Positions 51,954-57,689 of a stretch of DNA of 57,689 nucleotides are shown here, piece by piece (within the stretch, counting starts at the first letter, position 1; each line of letters begins with the position of its first letter). The notes beneath the pieces were generated by a model. That model saw nothing but the letters and a program-made list of their open reading frames with translations. It ran no database searches and was not told the origin of the DNA. Origin of the DNA: an uncultured Clostridia bacterium (lineage in GTDB: Bacteria > Bacillota > Clostridia > Oscillospirales > Ruminococcaceae). Position numbers and translations under genes: made by a program. The stretch is taken from positions 1 to 57,689 of the forward strand of contig CAMCOD010000012.1 of assembly GCA_945876435.1 (NCBI GenBank). The letters are read 5' to 3'.

Positions 51954-52196
51954 ATGCGTCTGGATAAATATTTGAAGCTGAGCCGCCTGATCAAGCGGCG
52001 CACCGTTGCCAACGAGGCCTGTGACGGCGGACGGATCCTGGTCAACGGCAAGGTTGCCCGGGCTTCTTACGCCATCAAGGAAGGGGATCGGATCTCCATC
52101 CAGCTGGGCACCCGCCCGCTGGAGGTGGAAGTGCTCTCGGTCAATGAGTATGCCACCAAGGAAACCGCCGGCGCCATGTACCGCGTGGTGGAGTAA
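51954..52196 (+). CDS. rqcP: S4-domain RNA-binding protein RqcP (YabO)
   Basis: An 80-residue S4 protein. RLDKYLKLSRLIKRRTVANE and DGGRILVNGKVARASYAIKEGD are the S4 fold. RqcP works with RqcH in adding alanine tails to stalled nascent chains on 50S subunits. ATG 51954 has AAAGGAGC upstream; a longer frame from 51915 has no such site. It is at the end of the flippase-mazG-hup-rqcP run, but the usual yabP, yabQ and divIC do not follow. Confidence 0.96.
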   Translation: MRLDKYLKLSRLIKRRTVANEACDGGRILVNGKVARASYAIKEGDRISIQLGTRPLEVEVLSVNEYATKETAGAMYRVVE

Positions 52197-52222
52197 AAGA
52201 AAATCTGACTTATAAGCAGCAG

Positions 52223-52272
52223 AAACAGCAGCGCCCCGGCCGTTAACGGCCGGGGTACTGCTGTTTTGCTTT
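52223..52272. terminator. Large terminator between rqcP and the DUF4340 gene
   Basis: AAACAGCAG and CTGCTGTTT enclose a second perfect stem CCCCGGCCGT/ACGGCCGGGG. T-runs lie on the right; A-rich sequence on the left. Confidence 0.93.
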
Positions 52273-52317
52273 TAGAAAGGATCGTTTATAGGATCAGGAT
52301 CGCTTTGGTGAAGGCGC

Positions 52318-53685
52318 TTAGGAGAGCAGATCGGAAAGATCTTCCGTCAGAGTGGTCACATCGCTGCGGCTGACCAGTACGGTGGCTTCCCCATCCAGAG
52401 TGACCAGACAGTTGGTGCTGTCATAGGCGTAGAAGTTCAGCGGAACGGTGGAGAAGTTCTCGCTGTTCCGCTGGAAGGTGAAGGAGAGGATCGGTTCTCC
52501 CTGGGCAGCGCCGGAGGCATAACCGACGGAGGCCATGCTGTTCAGGCGGTCCAGCAGAGGCTGAAGCTCAATTTCCTCTTCGTCCAGCAGGTAGCTGGCT
52601 TCGGCGGCGCTTTCATCCTCAGAGGAGCTGTCGCCGGGCTGGCGGGTGATGGAATAGCTGCTGCCGTTCAGCACAAGATCCAGGGAGTCAACCGTATCCC
52701 AATCCATCCGCAGAACGTCTTCGGGACGAAGCTGGCTCACATCGGCGTGAAGCAGGGTGTCGCAGACGGAGGCGTCAATACGGTAGACCATGCCGGAGCC
52801 GGCAATGCGGGCATAGCAGTAGCTGTCCGTATAATCGCCGATTTCCAGGGTAAAGATTTTTTCCACCTTATCCACCGAGTAGGTGACGGAGGCGGTCAGC
52901 TGGGGTTTCTCAAGGCCGTAGGCGGCCAGATCGTCGCCCTCCGCATTGTAGCTTACACAGTCCTTCCAGACCACTTTGGTGACGGTCTGGAGGAGGGTGT
53001 TGGTTTTATCCGTATCCAAAGGCATCTGCTGGTGGAACCAGACGTAATCGTCGCTGTAGCTCAGGCCGCTGTCCTCCTGATAGGTAAGGAGCAGGGTTCC
53101 GGCGGTGCTGTTCACCTCAAAGCTGGAGGTATTGCTGAACAAAGGCAGTTCCTCCAGCTTCAGCAGGTCGTAAAGCTGGTAGTTGCAGTCGTTGTACAGG
53201 GCGCTGCTGACCAGATAGATATTGCCGTCGCCCAGGGACAGATAGCGCAGGCTGTCCATGGGACTGCTGTGGCCGATCTGCAGGGTGGTGGTGCTGTCTC
53301 CGCTGAGGGTGACGGTGACGGCAGGATCATCCAGACCGTATTCCTCCAGACTTTCCGGGTTTTCAATGGTTTGGTAGGACTGAAGCTGGGAGAGGTCCTC
53401 AAGGATGGCGTCCAGATAGCTTTCCTCCAGGGGGAAGGCCGAATCTTCGTCAAAGACCCAGCTCTCCCCGTCCCGGCTGAAGGAAAATTCCCCGTTCCCG
53501 TTTTCCCATTTCAGGCTGGTAACACTGTTTTCGTCCACTTCCAGGATGGTAAGGGCTTCGCTTTCGCTGTCTTCGCTGCCGCTATCCTGGTTTTCCGGGT
53601 TCAGCTTCAGGGCCAGGGCGGTGGCTCCGCTGAGAACGACCAGCGTCCCGGCCAGAAAAATCAGTTTTTTGCTGCGTTTTTTCAT
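52318..53685 (-). CDS. DUF4340 domain-containing protein
   Basis: A 455-residue protein with a short cytoplasmic start (MKKRSKK), one membrane helix (LIFLAGTLVVLSGATALAL) and a large outside domain of repeated DUF4340 units (SLKWENGNGEFSFSRDGESW; LEEYGLDDPAVTVTLSG; LGDGNIYLVSSALYND; LEIGDYTDSYCYAR). Such proteins accompany GldG in ABC transporter clusters. Its start codon overlaps the GldG-like stop (TAATG), so the pair is coupled. It is acidic with many Glu/Ser, and has no catalytic motif. Confidence 0.9.
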   Translation of the reverse strand: MKKRSKKLIFLAGTLVVLSGATALALKLNPENQDSGSEDSESEALTILEVDENSVTSLKWENGNGEFSFSRDGESWVFDEDSAFPLEESYLDAILEDLSQLQSYQTIENPESLEEYGLDDPAVTVTLSGDSTTTLQIGHSSPMDSLRYLSLGDGNIYLVSSALYNDCNYQLYDLLKLEELPLFSNTSSFEVNSTAGTLLLTYQEDSGLSYSDDYVWFHQQMPLDTDKTNTLLQTVTKVVWKDCVSYNAEGDDLAAYGLEKPQLTASVTYSVDKVEKIFTLEIGDYTDSYCYARIAGSGMVYRIDASVCDTLLHADVSQLRPEDVLRMDWDTVDSLDLVLNGSSYSITRQPGDSSSEDESAAEASYLLDEEEIELQPLLDRLNSMASVGYASGAAQGEPILSFTFQRNSENFSTVPLNFYAYDSTNCLVTLDGEATVLVSRSDVTTLTEDLSDLLS

Positions 53686-55220
53686 TATCTGCGTCTCCTT
53701 CTCAGGGAAATGATGATGCCTGCGCCCAGATAAGCCAGCGGGATCAGGCCTACAACAGCCGCGCTCAGCAGGGAGGCGGTGCCTTCGTCCATGGTCAGAT
53801 ATTCGTAGCTCAGGCTCTTGGAGTGGATGGAGATGCTTTCCTCATGGTCGCACATCCAGCCCAGGGCGTTGAGGAAGAAGTCCTGGTTGCCGCCGGACAC
53901 CTGAGCGTTGGCGCTGTCATCCAGCAGGTAGGCGGAGGAAACCCAGACCACGTTGGAGCCGTTGTTTTCATCCTCTGCCGCTACGGCCAGGGCAAATGGA
54001 CCGTCAATATCGCCGCTTTCTTTCTCCATGGTTTGCAGGTTATAGCCGGCTACCTTGGAGAAGGAGCTGTTGGAGGTGGTCAGAAGCTTGGTGACGCTGA
54101 GGCCTTCCCGCAGGGTTTCGTCCACCTGAATGCCGTGAGCCACCGGAAGCATTACCCGGTAGCCGCCATCCTGCAGAGGAGCGGTGATCTCATGGTATTT
54201 CAAGGTGGGCAGCAGATAGAGCGGGCCCTGGATAAAGTAATTGTTCCGGTCGGCCTCGATGACGATGCCGTTTTCCGCCGACAGGCCGTATTCCGCCATC
54301 AGAGCCTCCAGATTGGCAAACTGGCCCTCGGTTTCAGCCGGATTGGATATATAATACAGGCTGCCGCCGGACTGGAGATAGGTGAGAAGCATGTCTTTTT
54401 CTTCGGCGGAGATGTCGCTTTGCGGCGAGTAGATCAGGATGCAGTCCGCGTCATCGGGAATCTGGTCCAACGTCAGCAGGGACAGCTGGTTCAGCTCCAT
54501 ATTTTCCTTTTCCACCGCGGTGGAGAAGCTGCTGCTGAGGGACTGTTCCCCGTGGCCGCTGAGGGCATAGAGCTTGGGCAGGTTTTCGTTGGTCACATAG
54601 GCGATGGCGCTGGTAAGGGAGCCTTCGCCGGCGAAGTTGACGCTGTAGGTGCCGTCGTAATAGTAGGAGGAGTAGTCGTACTCATAGATCTCGTCGTAGC
54701 TGACGTAGCGGGAGCGGTCGCCGCAGACCACGATAACGCTGTTGTTATACACGCTGGAGGACACATACTGCTGGATGAAGGTGGGGTTTACGTTGGGGTC
54801 CTTCTTTTCCACATGGATCTTGGAGGACATTCCGCTGTAACGGTCCAGCAGGTTGCCCAGTTTGCTGTCCTCCTGTCCGCCCTGGCAGACCCAGTACAGG
54901 GAAACATCCTGATCCAGAGCGGAAAGGATGTCCTCGGTCTGCTGGGAGATGGTGAAGAGCTGGGCGGAGGTGGTGTCAAAACGGGTATATTTGGCCGGAA
55001 GGGCGTTGGCCAGCAGGTTGACCACGATCACAATGGCCAAAACCATTGCGCCGGCAGCCACGCTGTATCCGCCGACCCGGAAGGAGCGGGTTTTGAAGCC
55101 GGCCAGAAGGTCTTTTTTCTGCTTTTTGGCGGAAGTGTCCTTGGTGTTTTCAGCGCCGCCGTTTTTTTCGTTTTCTGGTTTCTTTTGTTTTTTCAGCAGT
55201 GGAAGCATTACTTCAATCAA
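53685..55220 (-). CDS. GldG-family ABC-type transport auxiliary protein
   Basis: A 511-residue protein with a Lys/Glu-rich cytoplasmic head (KKQKKPENEKN), one membrane helix near residue 60 (VGGYSVAAGAMVLAIVIVVN), a large external ABC_transp_aux domain (FDTTSAQLFTISQQTEDILSAL; LYALSGHGEQSLSSSF; DCILIYSPQSDISAEEKDML) and a C-terminal helix (LIPLAYLGAGIIISLRRRRR). TTG at 55220 is preferred because AAAGGAGG lies nine bases upstream; ATG 55208 is an alternative. GldG normally works with an ABC ATPase and a GldF permease, neither of which is adjacent here: the divergent neighbour is a flavin reductase. Confidence 0.88.
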   Translation of the reverse strand: MIEVMLPLLKKQKKPENEKNGGAENTKDTSAKKQKKDLLAGFKTRSFRVGGYSVAAGAMVLAIVIVVNLLANALPAKYTRFDTTSAQLFTISQQTEDILSALDQDVSLYWVCQGGQEDSKLGNLLDRYSGMSSKIHVEKKDPNVNPTFIQQYVSSSVYNNSVIVVCGDRSRYVSYDEIYEYDYSSYYYDGTYSVNFAGEGSLTSAIAYVTNENLPKLYALSGHGEQSLSSSFSTAVEKENMELNQLSLLTLDQIPDDADCILIYSPQSDISAEEKDMLLTYLQSGGSLYYISNPAETEGQFANLEALMAEYGLSAENGIVIEADRNNYFIQGPLYLLPTLKYHEITAPLQDGGYRVMLPVAHGIQVDETLREGLSVTKLLTTSNSSFSKVAGYNLQTMEKESGDIDGPFALAVAAEDENNGSNVVWVSSAYLLDDSANAQVSGGNQDFFLNALGWMCDHEESISIHSKSLSYEYLTMDEGTASLLSAAVVGLIPLAYLGAGIIISLRRRRR

Positions 55221-55350
55221 AACACGAATCCTCCTTTGTGAATGTGTTGTACTGGATAAAAATAGCGCCCTATGCTGAATCAAAGCTGAAAGATCCTGTA
55301 AACATTTTGTGAACCCACAAAGGGCGGGCATAGGTTTTTTGGCGCGATTG

Positions 55351-55359
55351 TGCTATGAT
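55351..55359 (+). promoter_or_regulatory. Extended -10 promoter for the flavin reductase gene
   Basis: TGCTATGAT is an extended -10 element; the -35 is poor. Confidence 0.55.
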
Positions 55360-55425
55360 AAAAGAAAAAGGCCCGCCGGGGCCGCAAAAAGACAAAACAG
55401 ATGCTGGATACAGGAGTGATGAAAA

Positions 55426-55956
55426 ATGAAAAAAGCGATCAACGCCTTCGACTATTCCGGGCCGATTCTGGACAAGCTGTGCCACGGAGGAATTCTGGTA
55501 ACGGTAAAGGACGGGGAAAAGGTCAACCCGATGACCATCGGCTGGGGAACCATCGGCGCGGACTGGAGCAAGCCGGTATTTCAGGCTTACATCCGGGAGA
55601 GCCGCTTCACCAAAGGGATGCTGGATAAGGCCATGGCCTTCACGGTGAATGTTCCGGTGGAGAACAGCCAGAGGGTCAAGGAGATTTTGGCCTTCTGCGG
55701 TACAAAATCCGGCCGGGATCTGGATAAGGTGAAGGAGCTGGGGCTTCATCTGGAGCCGGGAGAGAAAATCGACGCGCCCGCTATCCGGGAGCTGCCGCTG
55801 ACGCTGGAGTGCCGGGTCATCTACAAGGTGAGACAGGACGGCAGCGCCATTCCAAAGGATGCGATGGAGCGTTATTATCCCAATTACGAGGAGAACAAAG
55901 AGGATATCCACACCGTATATTACGGGGAGATCCTTGCCGCCTATCTGGTGGAATAG
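55426..55956 (+). CDS. Flavin reductase family protein (FMN-binding split barrel)
   Basis: A 176-residue protein with the split-barrel flavin domain: GGILVTVKDGEKVNPMTIGW, followed by VFQAYIRESRFTKGML and AFTVNVPVEN. The C-terminus (VYYGEILAAYLVE) is the standard dimer strand. Anaerobe members bind FMN and pass electrons to partners that are not identifiable here. ACAGGAGTG lies before the ATG. Confidence 0.92.
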   Translation: MKKAINAFDYSGPILDKLCHGGILVTVKDGEKVNPMTIGWGTIGADWSKPVFQAYIRESRFTKGMLDKAMAFTVNVPVENSQRVKEILAFCGTKSGRDLDKVKELGLHLEPGEKIDAPAIRELPLTLECRVIYKVRQDGSAIPKDAMERYYPNYEENKEDIHTVYYGEILAAYLVE

Positions 55957-55963
55957 GACAAAA

Positions 55964-55995
55964 GAAAAAAAGCAGCCGCTGAGGCTGCTTTTTTT
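55964..55995 (+). terminator. Terminator after flavin reductase gene
   Basis: AAAAAAAGCAGCC and GGCTGCTTTTTTT pair around GCTGA. Confidence 0.93.
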
Positions 55996-56067
55996 CCGTC
56001 CTTCCGTTCGGATCCGGTTCAGATTCGGCTGTTGGGAAGATTTTTTGAAGTTTTGGAGAAGCTGGGA

Positions 56068-56095
56068 GAACCAAGGAAGGAGAAAGGGCGTCTAT
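56068..56095 (+). promoter_or_regulatory. ECF-type promoter upstream of the sigma factor gene
   Basis: GAACC (56068-56072) and CGTCTAT (56089-56095) are separated by 16 bases, the typical arrangement of ECF sigma promoters (AAC ... CGTC). It lies 24 bases before the sigma start codon and suggests autoregulation. Confidence 0.7.
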
Positions 56096-56118
56096 AAGGG
56101 TGAAACGAGGTGAACAGC

Positions 56119-56676
56119 ATGAAAGACGAACAGATCATCCATCTGTTTTTCCAGCGCTCTCAGGAGGCGTTGAGTGAATTGCAGGCCCGTTACGGCGCAC
56201 GCTGCGCCGCTGTGGCCAGAAGGGTTCTGGGCGACCAGCGGGATGTGGAGGAATGTGTCAACGACACCTGGATACGGGTTTGGAACGCCATCCCGCCGGA
56301 TCATCCACAGTCTTTGGGGGCCTATGTAGCCAGGGTCGTCCGGAATCTGGCGCTGGACCGCTACCACTACAATACGGCGGCCCGCCGCAGCAGCGCTCTG
56401 ACCCAGGCTTTCGAGGAGTTGGAGCCTTGTCTGCTGGCGAAGGATGACGTGGTCAGCCAGATGGAGGAGAAGGAATTCCGGGAGTTCATGGATAAATTCC
56501 TGGGAGAGCTGAGTAAGGAGAATCGGAGCTGCTTTGTGCGCCGGTATTGGTACGGTGAAAGCGTCCGGGAGATCGGGCAGGCCATGAGGCTGAGCGAGGG
56601 AGCGGTGAAATCCTCCCTGTTCCGCACGAGAAACCGTCTACTGGCAGCAATGGAGAAGGAAGGAGTGCAGATATGA
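56119..56676 (+). CDS. ECF-like sigma-70 family RNA polymerase sigma factor
   Basis: A 185-residue sigma factor with region 2 (RVLGDQRDVEECVNDTWIRV; GAYVARVVRNLALDRY) and region 4 (VREIGQAMRLSEGAVKSSLF) but no region 1 or 3, the ECF layout. A ~25-residue acidic linker joins them. ATG 56119 has GAGGTG upstream and is preferred over GTG 56110. It overlaps the next gene by four bases (ATGA), the classical sigma/anti-sigma coupling. Confidence 0.94.
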   Translation: MKDEQIIHLFFQRSQEALSELQARYGARCAAVARRVLGDQRDVEECVNDTWIRVWNAIPPDHPQSLGAYVARVVRNLALDRYHYNTAARRSSALTQAFEELEPCLLAKDDVVSQMEEKEFREFMDKFLGELSKENRSCFVRRYWYGESVREIGQAMRLSEGAVKSSLFRTRNRLLAAMEKEGVQI

Positions 56677-57326
56677 ACCAGGAACGCTTTGAACGCTTTC
56701 AGCGGGCGATTTCCGATGAACGACTGGAGGAAGCGCAGCAGCTTCCCGCAAGAAAACTGCCCTGGCGGCGCTTTGGCATGGCTGCGGCCTGCATTTGCGC
56801 GGCGGCGACGGTGCTGATTTGGGCAGGGAGAGGCTATCTCCGCCCGGAACAAGAGGCAAGCGTGGACAGTCAGGAGGAAAATGTGCAGATCGCAAGTCCG
56901 ATCCGGGAGGTCACAAGGGAGGAATTAGCGGAATTGGGCTATGAGATGCCGGTCCCGGAGGAAGCCCAGGAGCTGCAGTATATTCTGATTGACGGAGGAA
57001 GCGGCGAAGAAGCGCTGGCAGAGGTGATGTTCACCCTGGACGGCTGTGCCTACACATACCGCAGCCAGAAAACCGGGGCGTATCAGGACATTTCCGGCAT
57101 GTATTATGAGAATAAGGAAAGCAGCAGCTGGTCGGAAGAGAACCTGGAGATGGAATTGTGCCAGACCAGCGATGAGGCGTGGTTTGGCTGGTTCGACCAG
57201 AAGGAAGGAATACAGCGTTCCCTCAGCGGCGCAAAGTCCGGGGAAGAGGCATTGGCTGTTTCCGGCCGTTTGGCCCAGCTTGCGGGACAAGAGCTTCCGC
57301 TGCAGGCGTTTTCGGACGGAGAGTAA
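56673..57326 (+). CDS. Putative membrane-bound anti-sigma factor/regulator
   Basis: A 217-residue protein. Residues ~1-30 are cytoplasmic (FERFQRAISDERLEEAQQLP), residues ~36-52 form one helix (MAAACICAAATVLIWAG) and ~160 residues lie outside (EVMFTLDGCAYTYRSQ; SEENLEMELCQTSDEAWFGW). No HxxxCxxC zinc anti-sigma motif is present, so it is only presumed to be the anti-sigma by translational coupling, topology and small inner domain. Ligand of the outer domain unknown. Confidence 0.82.
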   Translation: MNQERFERFQRAISDERLEEAQQLPARKLPWRRFGMAAACICAAATVLIWAGRGYLRPEQEASVDSQEENVQIASPIREVTREELAELGYEMPVPEEAQELQYILIDGGSGEEALAEVMFTLDGCAYTYRSQKTGAYQDISGMYYENKESSSWSEENLEMELCQTSDEAWFGWFDQKEGIQRSLSGAKSGEEALAVSGRLAQLAGQELPLQAFSDGE

Positions 57327-57340
57327 AAACGAAACGATAT

Positions 57341-57375
57341 AAAAAGGCCCGACACAGTTTCTGTGTCGGGCCTTT
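57341..57375 (-). terminator. Terminator of tRNA-Arg, also facing the regulator gene
   Basis: AAAGGCCCGACACAG and CTGTGTCGGGCCTTT form a 15-bp stem around a three-base loop. The minus-strand product ends in TTTTTATA right after the tRNA CCA, so it belongs mainly to the tRNA; on the plus strand only TTT follows. Confidence 0.93.
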
Positions 57376-57449
57376 GGCGCGCCTGATTGGAATCGAACCA
57401 ACGCACCCGGCTCCGGAGGCCGGTGCTCTATCCACTGAGCTACAAGCGC
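57375..57449 (-). tRNA. tRNA-Arg (anticodon CCG)
   Basis: A complete cloverleaf on the minus strand: acceptor GCGCTTG/CAGGCGC (with U-G pair), D-arm GCTCAGTGGATAGAGC, anticodon stem CCGGC/GCCGG with loop CTCCGGA giving CCG, T-arm with GGTTCGATTCC, discriminator G and genome-encoded CCA at 57375-57377. It reads CGG codons. Own promoter and terminator. Confidence 0.95.
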
Positions 57450-57473
57450 ATTTTCTTAAAAGCTACAACAGCT

Positions 57474-57501
57474 ATTATAGCACAGTTTTGGAAAAATGCA
57501 A
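57474..57501 (-). promoter_or_regulatory. Promoter of tRNA-Arg
   Basis: TATAAT on the minus strand (57479-57474) with TTGCAT 16 bases upstream; preceded by TGC as an extended -10. Confidence 0.8.
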
Positions 57502-57570
57502 ATACTTTTTGTCGGAAAGACAGCAGAAAATAATTATTTCAAAATTATTTCAAAAAATCAAAAAAAGGTG

Positions 57571-57599
57571 TTGACAAATAAATTGGGCTATGGTATTAT
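57571..57599 (+). promoter_or_regulatory. Strong promoter P1 of a probable stable-RNA operon
   Basis: TTGACA-17-TATTAT with a perfect -35. It is followed 84 bp later by a second strong promoter and no open reading frame. Confidence 0.85.
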
Positions 57600-57654
57600 A
57601 ACTAAGCTGTCAGCGAGAGAGTCGAGCGGCCGACAAAAAAGTCGAAAAAAGGGC

Positions 57655-57683
57655 TTGACAAACGAGAGACGGCGTGATAAAAT
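57655..57683 (+). promoter_or_regulatory. Strong promoter P2 of a probable stable-RNA operon
   Basis: TTGACA-17-TAAAAT with a perfect -35, ending six bases before the window edge. Tandem promoters of this strength are usual before rRNA operons in Firmicutes. Confidence 0.85.
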
Positions 57684-57689
57684 AAGCGA

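Noticed and set aside
57338-57377. CRISPR-like or inverted-repeat mobile end near the tRNA
   Set aside because: The repeat is a simple terminator of the tRNA; no direct repeat of the tRNA 3' end marks an attachment site.

Overview
The window looks like chromosomal DNA of a low-copy-repeat, fairly GC-rich (by eye) anaerobic Clostridia, most likely an Oscillospiraceae/Ruminococcaceae-type gut bacterium. The reasons are the DUF4364 protein, HemZ, the CdaA-CdaR pair, the SpoVB-MazG-HU-RqcP cluster, the PepC aminopeptidase, a HrcA/CIRCE-type groESL operon, AGGAGG ribosome-binding sites, and housekeeping promoters close to TTGACA-17-TATAAT. There is no prophage, insertion sequence or CRISPR array; almost everything is chromosomal housekeeping with a few lineage-specific inserts.

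Layout. 1-4.7 kb: the 3' end of pcrA, a one-domain EamA protein, a cysteine-rich protein, a divergent pair of a 51-residue protein and an Xre-type regulator that share two matched palindromic operators, an M20 peptidase and a DUF4364 protein. 4.8-9.4 kb (minus strand): a secreted protein ending in an NPDTG sortase-like signal, metG-tatD, and a 33-residue membrane peptide. 9.5-15.5 kb: a small membrane protein, then recD2-comF-mreB-methyltransferase-rsmI. 15.5-26 kb: a Cys/HTH protein, nagB, the ytqA-mnmM tRNA-modification pair, ptsI-deoC with a P-loop kinase and a DUF3267 protease-like protein, a flavodoxin-like reductase, two transporters, and ispD-ispF. 26-27.4 kb (minus): a cysteine-desulfurase-like enzyme with a DUF3343 partner. 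27.6-36 kb: cdaA-cdaR (c-di-AMP), an FAD oxidoreductase, a HAD phosphatase, a CNNM/CBS/CorC protein with a membrane-anchored partner, and pepC. 36.1-37.6 kb (minus): a GNAT acetyltransferase and a YdcF protein. 37.7-44.8 kb: groES-groEL, recJ-rel-dtd. 44.9-52.3 kb: an MBL hydrolase, hemZ, a uridine-kinase-like enzyme, an extremely cysteine-rich zinc-ribbon protein, a SpoVB-like flippase, mazG, hup and rqcP. 52.3-55.2 kb (minus): a GldG/DUF4340 pair lacking its usual ABC ATPase and permease. 55.4-57.7 kb: a flavin reductase, a sigma/anti-sigma-like pair with an ECF-type promoter, a minus-strand tRNA-Arg(CCG), and two strong tandem promoters at the right edge that look like the start of a stable-RNA (probably rRNA) operon lying just outside the window.

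How the genes work together. Genome maintenance (pcrA, recD2, recJ, hup, mazG), tRNA/translation quality control (metG, dtd, rqcP, rsmI, ytqA/mnmM, tRNA-Arg), nucleotide second messengers (cdaA/cdaR, rel), envelope building (mreB, SpoVB-like flippase, MEP isoprenoid genes, nagB) and protein folding (groESL) dominate. The most unusual local signals are the divergent two-operator module at 2.17-2.69 kb, the 28-cysteine zinc-ribbon protein at 48 kb, the orphan GldG/DUF4340 pair, the desulfurase/DUF3343 pair, and several very small genes. All functional names come from recognisable sequence motifs; no database search was run.
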